From contig VTPC01091034.1 of the NCBI GenBank assembly GCA_011009095.1, positions 190,405-254,404 of the forward strand: DNA of 64,000 nucleotides, in the 5' to 3' direction. The stretch is from Ignelater luminosus (lineage: Eukaryota; Arthropoda; Insecta; Coleoptera; Elateridae). The notes below the pieces were generated by a model. The model did not search any database and was not told the origin of the DNA. It saw nothing but the letters and a program-made list of their open reading frames with translations. Position numbers and translations under genes: made by a program. Below, piece by piece: positions 1 to 9,834 of the stretch (position 1 is its first letter; every line of letters begins with the position of its first letter).

Positions 1-767
1 GTGGGGGTTTCCTTATATAGTGTACAAGGTTCACGTCTATCGTTCAATAAATAAAAAAGTTATTAATTCTAAGGTTGACGTCTGCTTTCTCTATTATTTT
101 ATATTGGGTTAAATGAGGAAAATTCACTGGGGAGCACTTAATAATTAATTTGATACTAAAACTCGTGATTTTCCACTGTGACGAAAGGTAGTAGTTTAAC
201 TCATCTTTAGAGATATCACAAATCAAACTATACAGAGTGTCTCTGAAATGAACGGAAGTAAGCCACAATTAGGCCTAGTCTTCTCTATAAACCTAGGTAC
301 TACATTGCACCGTTTCTAGAATACTAGGTGTAAAAGTTTCATTTAACATTCCTCATTTTTTAATGTCTTTGCAATAACGCGAAATATTAAAATTTTACAA
401 ATAACTTTTTTTGCTTTGGTGTTTACTAAGTTGTAAATCCCGTATTGAATAGCGTGGAGATACAGAGGGGTGTGGACACCGCTTTTCAAAAAAAATATGT
501 TACGTTACTGAAGACAAAACAAAAATATTTTGTTTTTGAAGTGAACATGAAATATTAAAATGAAATGCTGCACATTGGCTGTTCTCTTTAGTATTTACTA
601 TTCTGTGAATTTCGTGATAAATAGTGTCGTCAGGGGCAGAGGCTGATATTGCACGACTTCAGATAAAATCCGATTTTATTGAAAAAAATGCGAAAGGGAT
701 TTTGACCTTAAATTTCTTGTAGATTTCAAAAACAGCATGATAATGTTTCTTGACAGTGGTGCAGCTC

Positions 768-873
768 GAGTTCGGGCCTCGGTTTAAAAATCTGTCGGGC
801 TTTTCGGGCCTGCGTCGCGTCGGGTCAATCGGGCCGCTAGAGTTTATTGGGCCACTCAGCCCAAAATAAAGGA
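768..873 (+). repeat. 9-bp-periodic GGGC repeat (Gly-X-Y-like), patch 1
   Basis: GGG triplets recur at 9-bp or 18-bp spacing on the plus strand (for example in TCGGGCTTTTCGGGCC and GTCGGGTCAATCGGGCC), with one phase slip. Read in one frame this gives Gly every third codon. GC content is far above the surrounding DNA. No start codon, splice sites or long open frame accompany it, so it is described as a minisatellite, not a collagen gene. Confidence 0.6.
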
Positions 874-1255
874 GAAAGAACTCAACAGAAATTTAAGGAA
901 AAAGGAAGTAAAGTTAAAGAAATGTGCACGGAAAAGAAAAGGACAAAATATAAATCGAGTAGTTAAAGAATGGCAAACATAAGAAGTATCTTACAAGGGA
1001 ACAGAGTTGCTGCAAAGATAATTATGAAATACAGAGCCAAAAGCCACACACTGATACTCGATTTGATACGTGAGTTATAAAAGGGATGCACAATGGCAAC
1101 GTTGAATACTCTGCATATAAAGTAGTAGTAGTCTGTGGGTAGGAAACATGAATTAACAAAAAGGTCTGTAAAAAGAATTTACAAATTTGGGGAAAAATTG
1201 CAAGAAGGCAAAAAAGCAAATAACCAAATAAATCTGTAAGATATATAACTATATG

Positions 1256-1385
1256 ATTGTCGGGCCGTTCGGGTCTATCGGACTTTTCGTGCCAATTAAA
1301 AAGTTATTGGGAATTTTTAAGGCCGCATGAAGTTTACCCCTGCCCGGCCGGGCTGGACCTGGAAATTTCGGCCAGTGCAGGGCTC
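1256..1385 (+). repeat. 9-bp-periodic GGGC repeat, patch 2
   Basis: Same family as the patch near 800. GTCGGGCCGTTCGGGTC is followed by ATCGGACTTTTCG at the same 9-bp phase, then degenerates into a GC-rich stretch with GCCCGGCCGGGC. The word GGAAATTTCGGC near 1359 recurs, inverted, next to the repeat locus at 63.7 kb, so the two loci share flanking sequence as well as the 9-bp unit. Confidence 0.5.
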
Positions 1386-2119
1386 TACAGTGGCGTAAAA
1401 CTTAATTTTTCTAAAAAGAGGTATCCGCATCTTCATGTACCTCCGCCCATAAGAACGCTATTCAGCACAAAATTCACAGTTTAGCAGACACCAAAGCAAA
1501 AAACCTATTTGCAAAATTCCATTTTAATATCTTTTAATAAGATCTAGTTTTATAGAGGAGACTAGGCCTAGTTTTGGCTATTGGCTCAGGAATCTGCTAT
1601 ATCAATATTTACGTTCATTTCAGAGACACCCTATACATGATGGAATTAGATTTTAGAGACTTTTTAAGTTTTTCACTTCATAAAACAACTCGTTTTCACT
1701 ACAGGCGATTCCTATAGTACTATCTCCAAATAACGCAATATCCTATGCGCTTATGATAGATTTGGACTCATCTGTATGTTTTCTTTTGATTAAACAGAAC
1801 AAAGTTCGGAAAACCAGTTATTAACTTTGAAATAAGCGATGCTCTCAGTTTACTTAATTTTCTAGGAATTATTTGGACTTTATATTTTAGTTAAACTATG
1901 TCTGTTTAGAGATTTTCAAGTTTATGAACTAATAAGGCTAAGTTCAAATAAAACGAAAGTTTAAATAATTCTGTGATTAACTAGTAGCAAATTCTGATAA
2001 GATTTATTCCGTTTATTAACTTTTATTACATTGATTATTATATCATAATTCATGCAATAAAGCAATAAATAAATATGTAGCCTTCAGAAAATTATTAAAA
2101 ATCTAATATTTTTTTGCAG

Positions 2120-3667
2120 ATTATTATTTAAGCGACTATCCCCTATTTTATCTGCCAGATAGTCAACAGGATACAGGATATGTGAAATATCAAAAACCAG
2201 AAGTCATTCGCCAACATAGTGGGACAGATATGGTTTTAAAATGTAATACAACATCCTGTTTGTATCATAAACACAAAATAATTTGGGAATTTAAGGTACT
2301 TAAGTAAACATAAATTGTTTGGAATTTTAAAGAAAATCTTATTTCAATTTTTCTCCATTCCAATTATTATTAGTTTAAAATTCTACATTATATACGTTAT
2401 ATTACAAAACATCAAAGCAGTTCATCGATATGGTTTGCTGTCTGCATTTAAATTTGAATAATGTAACTGTTCTTTTTTTGTTTCTATTATTATTCAATAT
2501 TCAGTAGGTAGTTGACATCAAAACAAACGCATACACATACAAAATGTGAATGTTCGGAATACATAATTAAATTGATCATACAAATATTTAATGCTAATTT
2601 GAATTTTCTGCAAGAACAGTTTATTCATATACGTGGGTCTACATGTAAATTGCTTGTGTTTGCTAAAGCTATAAAATTTACTGAAAGGCCCAAAATTTTT
2701 AGATTTTCTTTTTGAAAATTGTATAATACTTATTTAGTAGAATTGTTTTAATAATAATATTTTCTGTATAAGATTTACAATGAATTAACTATCATTAATC
2801 TTTTTCAGGAATGCCAGCCTGACTTTAAAAGAACACCTTGCTCTACCTTTTATGAGATGAATAATAAAGGTCATGCTAATAAAAGTTCAACTTGGGTTAA
2901 GATACCCTCAGAACAAATAATTCGGAAAAGGTGTTCCTTTAATTTGCAATTACACAATATTAATGAAAATCATAGCGGACTTTATCGATGTACTGAAGAT
3001 AATAAAACAATTAAAACATATGAAGTAGAAGTTATAGGTTTGTATATCTTACACATACAGTTCAGTTTACTGAGTCTTATTTTTTTTCATTTTAGATCCT
3101 CTTAATCGTTATAGTGTTCAACCACCAGAATTACTCAATATAATACCATCGAACATAACAATAAACCAAAGTATGCAGATTATAATGCAATGTAAAGTGT
3201 ACAGCAAACAACCACCAGTAATATGGTGGTTTAAACAAAGTGATATGACAAATTATGATATTCACTATTCTGATAAATATTACAATCGCATTAATACCAG
3301 TGTACTGGTGTATCCAGTTCCCAACGAATTAAATGTGTATCTTAGTAAACTTAATATTTATCATGCACGAGAAGCTGATAGTGGAATTTATGTGTGTGTT
3401 GCTATGACAGAAGGAGGGAAAGATTATAAAGATGCAGTTGTGAATGTTGTTACAATACCAAATAATTGCGAACCTCAAACTTCTTTCTTCCTATTATTTT
3501 TAATTCCTTTAGTGTTTGTTTTAATACCAACTGTTGTGTGGTTGTGTTATTTTAGAAAGAAGAAGAAAGACTTAAGACATGTAAATGCTCATAATCATCA
3601 AGACGTACATCTTACAAGACCAATGATTTCTAGTGGTGTTGCATCAAATGAAAGCACATTTGTATAG
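2120..3667 (+). CDS. FGFRL1-like two-Ig-domain transmembrane receptor (3' part; exons 2120-2295, 2809-3037, 3096-3667)
   Basis: Three exons join in phase through GT/AG introns: 2120-2295 (phase 1 at its start), 2809-3037 and 3096-3667, with stop TAG after ESTFV. The product has an Ig domain (Cys in VLKCNT, Trp in IIWEF, SGLYRC), then a second Ig domain (IIMQCKV, VIWWFK, ADSGIYVC). A hydrophobic helix of about 23 residues follows, encoded near 3478-3555, then a basic stop-transfer stretch (FRKKKKD) and a short His-containing tail with no kinase domain. The second Ig domain, with YLSKLNIYHAREADSGIYVC before the membrane segment, matches the FGFRL1 family, a kinase-less relative of FGF receptors. 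The 5' exons with the signal peptide were not found; one codon base comes from an exon upstream of 2120. It could instead be another Ig receptor; the Ig and membrane topology is certain, the family less so. Confidence 0.7.
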
Positions 3668-3859
3668 TTTTGTTTTGTTATTTCTTAATGTTAGATCTCT
3701 ACTGTGATACTTAAGATTTAAGAAGAAGAAGAAACGTTAATATTTACTGTGATTCTGAGAATTTGTACTTCACTGTTGTTATATTAATATAATACAAATA
3801 TTGAAAACTACTTTTAAATTAGTTTTCTTTTAATTCGTAGCTGACATTTACATTTTCTC

Positions 3860-3865
3860 AATAAA
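3860..3865 (+). terminator. Poly(A) signal AATAAA of the Ig receptor gene
   Basis: Canonical AATAAA, 193 bp after the stop codon at 3667, in an AT-rich 3' UTR. It is the first canonical signal downstream on this strand. Confidence 0.6.
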
Positions 3866-3925
3866 ATTTAACTTTTTAATTCTTAAAGCCTGCACGACAT
3901 TTTAAATTTGAATATCCTTGGATAC

Positions 3926-4125
3926 GTTCAGAATAAACGGCGGGTAAAATACAACTTAGCCTACGATTTTTGTATTTCAATTCCCTTTTTGTTTACTGCG
4001 CAGGTTGGAATGTTTTTAACTCATAAAACGTTGTTTATTCTAAACAAAAAATTTAAAGATCTTTTTCTTTAATTCTGTTGAACGGCAAATTTAACGCACG
4101 ATCAAGTCCGACGTTTATTCTGAAC
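3926..4125. mobile_element. 200-bp MITE-like inverted repeat upstream of Prx3
   Basis: Perfect 14-bp terminal inverted repeats GTTCAGAATAAACG (3926-3939) and CGTTTATTCTGAAC (4112-4125). A further internal copy, GTTTATTCTAAAC, lies at about 4032-4044. There is no coding capacity. No clear target duplication is visible. It ends about 200 bp before the Prx3 start codon, so it lies in the presumed promoter. Confidence 0.5.
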
Positions 4126-4326
4126 CATCTGAACGTACCCCTTATATAATACCAACTGTGTTTCTAAACGAAATTGAGAGTTACTAGAATTTTTCAGTTT
4201 GCAGTTCCTCAGTATTGTTCATTATTCAGTATTTTTCAGATCTGACATTTAACTTTAAAAGAATATTATAAGTTTAAATAATTGTTTTGTTTAATTATTT
4301 ATTTAATTTATTATTATAATATTAAG

Positions 4327-5314
4327 ATGTTTAGAGCATTAGCAACTCTAACCCGAGCTGTAAATAAAGTATTATTGAGTTAGTTTTAGGTTAGTAAATG
4401 CATCATTTTAAATTTTAATTTTTAGGCTCCCCACATTATAAAAGTCACAAGTCCTATTGTAAATAGACCATTTTTACGTTATTTATCAGGTAAGACTATA
4501 AAATTTTGTGGTAAAACTAATTAAAAAATTGTAAGTTTTTTTGCAAAGATAATCCACCAAGGGTTCAAAATCCAGCACCTAATTTTAGAGGGACTGCTGT
4601 TATTGGAGAGAATTTTAAAGAAATCTCGCTTAGTGATTACAAAGGAAAATATTTGGTTTTAGTGTTTTATCCATTAGATTTGTAGGTATTCTTTATCCAG
4701 AATAATAAGGCAACAATTAAAATTTCTTTTTTAGCACTTTTGTATGCCCAACAGAACTTATTGCTTATGATAAAAGATATGAGGATTTTCAAAAATTAAA
4801 CACTGAAGTTATTGGAATTTCAGTTGATTCACATTATACACATTTAGCATGGACGAATACAAATAGAACAGTAAGTCGATGAAATTTTGTTAAGTATAAA
4901 TAGGTATTAATACTACTTACATATATCTTTTAAGGAAGGTGGTTTAGGCAAGCTTAGATATCCATTACTTTCGGACTTGAATAAATGCATAGCGAGAGAT
5001 TACAATGTATTATTAGAAAAGGAAGGTATTGCACTACGAGGATTATTTATAATTGATCCAAAAGGTATTATTAGACAAATGTCTATAAATGACCTGCCCA
5101 TTGGCAGATCTGTTGATGAAACTCTTCGATTAATTGAAGCTCTCAAATTTGTTGAAGAACATGGGGAAGGTAAAAAATGCAGGAAAGCATTGTGTACAGT
5201 TTTGAACTAATTATGTATATTTTAGTATGTCCTGCAAATTGGAAACAAGGTGATAAGACAATCAAACCTGACCCAAAAGGATCAAAGGAATATTTTCAGT
5301 CTGCTAATAAATAA
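4327..5314 (+). CDS. Prx3: Mitochondrial typical 2-Cys peroxiredoxin (Prx3/PRDX3), six exons, 229 aa
   Basis: Thioredoxin-dependent peroxidase that reduces hydrogen peroxide in mitochondria. Exons 4327-4359, 4426-4489, 4549-4681, 4735-4870, 4935-5169 and 5226-5314 join in phase with GT/AG introns of 52-66 bp and give 229 residues, the usual Prx3 length. The first 30 or so residues are basic and lack acids ([11 protein letters not shown]...), as in a mitochondrial presequence. The peroxidatic Cys81 sits in TFVCPTE (exon 3/4 junction), the resolving Cys202 in VCPANW, and the conserved Arg is in ALRGLF (about residue 157). The GGLG loop (about 124-127) and C-terminal YF (in EYFQSANK) mark the eukaryotic over-oxidation-sensitive type. 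All key residues are intact. The ATG was chosen because it gives the presequence and the correct phase into exon 2. Confidence 0.95.
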
Positions 5315-5450
5315 GCAAAGTATTTGTTTTAAAAATGCCTAATTAAGTTGTATCTGTCTATTAGAGTAGTAAGATTACCTCATTTATTAGTTAAATGGAT
5401 CTGTTACCAAAGTTAGTGATTAGTGTAACAATTATTTAATTGAAATACAG

Positions 5451-5456
5451 TTTATT
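5451..5456 (-). terminator. Minus-strand poly(A) signal (reads TTTATT on plus)
   Basis: AATAAA on the minus strand, 30 bp after the minus-strand stop codon at 5486. It supports a real minus-strand transcription unit convergent with Prx3. Confidence 0.45.
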
Positions 5457-5462
5457 CTGCTG

Positions 5463-5468
5463 AATAAA
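5463..5468 (+). terminator. Poly(A) signal AATAAA of Prx3
   Basis: AATAAA lies about 150 bp after the Prx3 stop codon. It nearly abuts a minus-strand signal at 5451-5456, which suggests convergent, slightly overlapping transcript ends. Confidence 0.6.
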
Positions 5469-5485
5469 GAAGTTTTCATTATTAT

Positions 5486-6010
5486 TTAAATTATGAGCTT
5501 ACTACAAAGATTTGCCATAAATACATAAAAATAGTAATTATTTTCATCTACAATAAAGGGCATGTTTATAAGACTTGCAAAAACTTTCCTTGGTCTTTCT
5601 CTTTGCAACAAGATTAAGAATCTAATCTTAGCTACTTTAAAAAGAATAGTTGTTTGTATCACTAAGTCCAGACAATGTACTCTTGCAAGTATGAGATCGC
5701 CTTGGCCTGCAGATACAAATGTACTCTCAAAACATTTTCTAGACATGTGATCCACAAGATTTTTTGTGCCAATTTTGTTAAATAAAATTAATTCGCTAAG
5801 ACAACTTATTATATCTGAATCTTGCAATCAATACATTATGTTTTCTTTCATTTCATATATGCAATCCAGCTGTTTCTTTAAATGGCAAATGAAGGGTTTC
5901 TGGATGATTATGGCACATGCAAAACTAGTAATAGTGGATGACGGTACAAAAAAGATGTTAAAAGAAGTTAAATAACCATCTAATTTGTGAGAGTGAATGG
6001 GCCTGTTCAT
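5486..6010 (-). pseudogene. Unrecognised 174-codon frame with one in-frame TGA
   Basis: The frame runs from ATG (6010) to TAA (5486) on the minus strand and is open except for a single TGA at 5828-5830, about codon 61. The halves read MNRPIHSHKLDGYLTSFNIF... and ...LQDSDIISCLSELILFNKIG..., with protein-like composition throughout, including SAGQGDLILARVHCLDLVI. I do not recognise the family. There is no clear membrane helix and no catalytic motif I can name. A minus-strand AATAAA follows the stop by 30 bp, and a possible acceptor (TCATTACAG) lies about 30 bp upstream of the ATG. The TGA could be a sequencing error, a null allele, a young pseudogene mutation or stop readthrough. A selenocysteine role is unlikely because the 3' end leaves little room for a SECIS element. 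Shorter plus-strand frames overlap it, and coding on either strand is unproven. Confidence 0.4.
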
Positions 6011-6849
6011 TTCGGATTAGTGTTTTTATACTTAACTGTAATGACATTTATATGAAATGAAACTAACAGTCTAGTACACACTTTTTTCACATCACATTTC
6101 CATTTATCCAAATGAACACGGTGTAGGAATTTAATTTCCCAAAGTGGAAGTAGTGTGCAATAAAAAAGGATATGGAAAATGTTTAAATTTCAAATACAAT
6201 ATTAACTGATGTTATTCTAACACCTAGTTTAGATAATAAATAAGATAAATAGTTTAATTATTTTAAATTGGTCGCTATTGACTATACACAATTAGAAAAC
6301 AGATTGGCTTTAGCATGCTTTAGGTTAATTTGAACTTTCTTCTAGGCACATATTTAACATATTCTACAACTTTGCCCGTACTTCTAATTGTTATACACCT
6401 TGTTTAATTAATAATTAATTTGTAAAGGTTTGAATATTATGTAAATAAAGCTGTGCAACATAATAATATATCAAAGCAGGTCTGCATAAAATAGAAAAAT
6501 TAAAATAAACGTTTCATCGATTGTAATGAATAAATCAGTTCACATTATTTTCATACTTTGCTCCAAATGAGAATAGAATGAAAATTCTTCACCACACATT
6601 GGGAAAATAATAAATAAATCGTCAAGAGGATGTGCAAAATTCTTATAAATTATAAGTAATCATTATCACGTTGGCAATATGGTACTGTTTAATTTTACTT
6701 CGGTTTTATTTCGTACAACATCGTTATTTTCCGTCATGTTTAATCGTTTCTTTCTTTGAAGTTTGACGAGTTTGATACGAAGAGGTTATGAATAATGGAA
6801 ATGTGATATTTATTATCATTTGAAGAAGTGTTTAGTGGTTTCAATTAAA

Positions 6850-9565
6850 ATGTCGTTTATGGGGTCCGGAGATGATCAAAGTGAAGACGGTGAATTGCGA
6901 CAAAGTCCTTCAGAATCAAGGCATAAAGCAGAAGTACTCGACTTTAGGTTAGTATTATGTTGTAAACCAATTCAGTGTTTTTTTAGTTGTAAATATCGTA
7001 ATTACCCTTTAGTTTGTCAGAAGAAGATGGCGAAACTGCTGATTCCTTGGATATAAAACCTCCACAAGCACGAGTTGCTCAAAGTAGTAGTAGCCGTATG
7101 AAACGAAGAGATGCTCACGATGGAAAATCACGACATAAAAGATCAGAAAGGCATAGAGATGACAGAAGCCATTCGCATAGAGAAAAGCATCATCGTGAAA
7201 AGCAATTAAGATCTGCTAAAGACCGGGAATCCTATCATCGAGAAAAAGAACGTTACTATAGAGAGCAGATGAGTTACAAGGATAGTTATGCAGATCTACA
7301 ATATTATAGGGAACATAAAGAAGAACTAGCTAGAAGTAGCAGACATTCCGAATCTCGTAAAAAAGAAAGTAGGGAAATACGTGATGCTAGAGAAGCCCGT
7401 TATATGGAAAAGCATAGAAGGGAAAGGTATATGGAGGATAAATGGGAAAAATCAGCAGGAGATAAAGCTCTAGAAGATTTAAGGGAGCGCCTTTTAAGTA
7501 AACGGTCTACTAAGGGCGATGAAGATTCATACAGATTTGAAAAAAGTGAAGGACATAAAGAGCGAAAATATAAAGAGACTGAAAGCCTAGATTCAGTTTT
7601 GCAAGGTGAGGCTGGTATGTATGTTAAGGAAATTATTAATATTAGTACTGGAGAGGATAAGCGTCATAAAAAGCAAGAAAGGAGTAGAGAAGAGGATAAG
7701 TTAACAGAGGAGGAGAGAGCTGAACAAGAATTACGTAGAGAAAAATTATTAGAAGCAGGTAAGACACTAGTACTAGTATAGTTTTATAATTAGATATAGC
7801 TATTTAGGAAAATATCTTCATTTTAGAAAGGGAAATGGCAAGACAGAAAGAACAATCACGTATAGAAAGAGAACGACGTCATTTAGAAAAACAAGCAAAA
7901 CGAAAACAAGAAGAAGAAGAGGAAGGGTTTAGTAAACGTGTGCGTTCAGATGAAGCTAACATTGTGACTGTATCAGATAATTCAGATAATGAAATGGAAA
8001 CTAGTTACGTTGATGATGAAGACGATAAAAGTTATCATAGTGACCATAGTGGTGGAGAAAGTAGTGGTGAATCTGTTCACAGTGATAGGCATTCACATAG
8101 AAGAAGTCATAGTCGAAGTAGAAGTTCTTCTAGGGAAATTACTCCAGTTTCGGATGAGAAATCACGTAGTCGTAGTGTTAGCAGGGAAAGATCTCATTCA
8201 CAGTCTCCAAAGAGCAATGGAAATATAGCTGCTAAAGATTCAGAAAAACCAGAAAATTATAAGAGTGAAGAAGAAGTAACTAAAGTGGAAATTGATGAAG
8301 ATCTACCACCTTATTATCCAGCTATTCAAGGATGCAGATCAGTGGAAGAATTTCAGTGTTTAAATCGTATAGAAGAAGGTACGTATGGTGTCGTATATCG
8401 TGCTAGAGATAAGCGCACCGAAGAGATAGTTGCTTTAAAACGTTTGAAAATGGAAAAAGAAAAAGAAGGTTTTCCAATTACTTCGTTACGTGAAATAAAT
8501 ACTCTACTTAAAGGGCAGCATCCAAATATAGTTACTGTAAGAGAGATTGTTGTTGGTAGTAATATGGATAAAATATTTATTGTAATGGATTATGTTGAGC
8601 ATGATTTAAAATCGTTGATGGAAACAATGAGACACAAAGAACAGACTTTTACAGCTGGCGAGGTAAAGTGTCTATTAAAACAACTTTTGTGTGCTGTTGC
8701 TCATCTTCATGATAACTGGATTTTGCATAGGGACTTAAAGACTTCAAATTTACTTTTGTCTCATAAAGGGATTTTGAAAGTTGGAGATTTTGGATTGGCA
8801 AGAGAATATGGATCTCCACTTAAGGCTTATACACCGATAGTAGTTACATTATGGTATAGAGCACCAGAATTGTTACTTTGTACCAAGGAATATTCCACAC
8901 CGATAGATATGTGGTCTGTTGGATGCATCTTTGGAGAGCTTCTTTTAATGAATCCTGTATTTCCAGGAAAATCTGAAGTAGACCAGCTCAACAGAATATT
9001 TAAGGTAGAATTTATACTTTTTTAGTTGCAAAGTAATAATAATAATTTCTTTTGTTTAGGATTTGGGAACTCCAAATGAAAAGATCTGGACAGGTTTTAA
9101 CAAACTTCCTGCTGTACAAAAAATGAAATTTACCGATTATCCTGTATCGAATCTACGATCTCGATTTCGTATGTTGACAGATCTTGGACAAGCACTTTTA
9201 CAGAGGTTTCTAACTTATGATCCTGTGCAACGTATTACTGCTGAAGACGCATTGCAACATCCTTACTTTGGTGAAACACCATTACCTATTGATCCATCCA
9301 TGTTTCCTACATGGCCAGCTAAAAGTGAATTAGGTCACAGAAGAGCGCTCGCTGCCAGTCCAAAACCACCATCAGGAGGTGGAGAATATAAACAATTGGT
9401 AAGTTACATTGTAAATGTCTTTATGTTACATATTTTTTTTAATTCATATGTTTGTTATTCTAGGGAGGGGATGGAGATGAAGACAGTCTTGGTTTTCGTA
9501 TTGGTGCAGCAGGTACAGACAATCGAAGGTTACCTGTAGGAGCTGGATTTAGTCTTAAGTTTTAA
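6850..9565 (+). CDS. Pitslre: Cyclin-dependent kinase 11 (PITSLRE), five exons, 820 aa
   Basis: Cyclin L-associated Ser/Thr kinase of the nucleus with roles in transcription, pre-mRNA splicing and mitosis. Exons 6850-6947, 7013-7758, 7827-9004, 9060-9398 and 9464-9565 join in phase and encode 820 aa, close to vertebrate CDK11 (about 780-795) and shorter than the fly protein. Residues 1-440 are charged and low in complexity: Arg/Glu/His-rich, then a Glu-rich patch, an acidic Ser/Asp patch and RS dipeptides typical of splicing-associated proteins. The kinase domain starts near residue 457, with GTYGVV (466-471), the diagnostic PITSLRE helix (498-504), catalytic HRDLKTSN (582 on), DFGLARE (602 on) and the activation segment ending in TLWYRAPE. 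The C-terminus GFSLKF is typical of the family. All catalytic residues are intact. The start at 6850 is preferred over an in-frame upstream ATG (6820) because [15 protein letters not shown] begins the acidic N-terminus. Confidence 0.95.
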
Positions 9566-9834
9566 TATTGATGTATTATTCTATTTTCTATTATAGGATA
9601 TGTGTATGTAAAATAATTGAGATAATTTAGTAAAATGGTAATCATTTATTTATTATGCTAATTAATAATATCACTCATTATCATCTTACTTTTTTAATTT
9701 GTAAGATGGTGTCATCAGTCATGCCATTTGTTGCAAGGCTGTAGACAGAATTGTTTTTCAGGGGATGTTAAACAAATTTTAGTTGTCTATGGCCTTGATT
9801 TGAATAAAAAGAAGTAAAATAAAGATGAGCAATA
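9566..9834. other. CDK11 3' region and spacer
   Basis: AT-rich DNA after the CDK11 stop with no frame or repeat recognised. The nearest AATAAA-like words are around 9800, next to the start of the LINE fragment, so the gene's true poly(A) site is uncertain. Confidence 0.4.

Larger units (their letters stand above)
231..1635. mobile_element. Long inverted-repeat element with GC-rich 9-bp-periodic core
   Basis: The left arm (about 231-510) and right arm (about 1400-1635) are imperfect reverse complements. The outermost shared word is GTGTCTCTGAAATGAACG at the left, with its complement ending near 1630. Inside the arms, blocks such as TTTTTTGCTTTGGTGT and GAATAGCG also match in inverted order. 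TA dinucleotides at both edges fit a Tc1/mariner-type TA target duplication, though the exact ends are uncertain by a few bases. The central 890 bp has no transposase but carries two patches of the GGGC-rich 9-bp repeat. It is a non-autonomous fold-back or MITE-like element; the superfamily is inferred from the TA edges only. Confidence 0.6.

Noticed and set aside
768-1385. True collagen gene exon
   Set aside because: The Gly-X-Y phase slips, stops occur within it, and there are no splice sites; it lies within a mobile inverted-repeat element.
1700-1860. Upstream exon of the Ig receptor (after an AG at about 1704)
   Set aside because: The open stretch has no usable donor in the needed phase and no Ig or signal-peptide features.
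5828-5830. Selenocysteine codon
   Set aside because: The putative poly(A) signal is only 30 bp after the final stop, leaving no room for a SECIS element, and the family is unknown.
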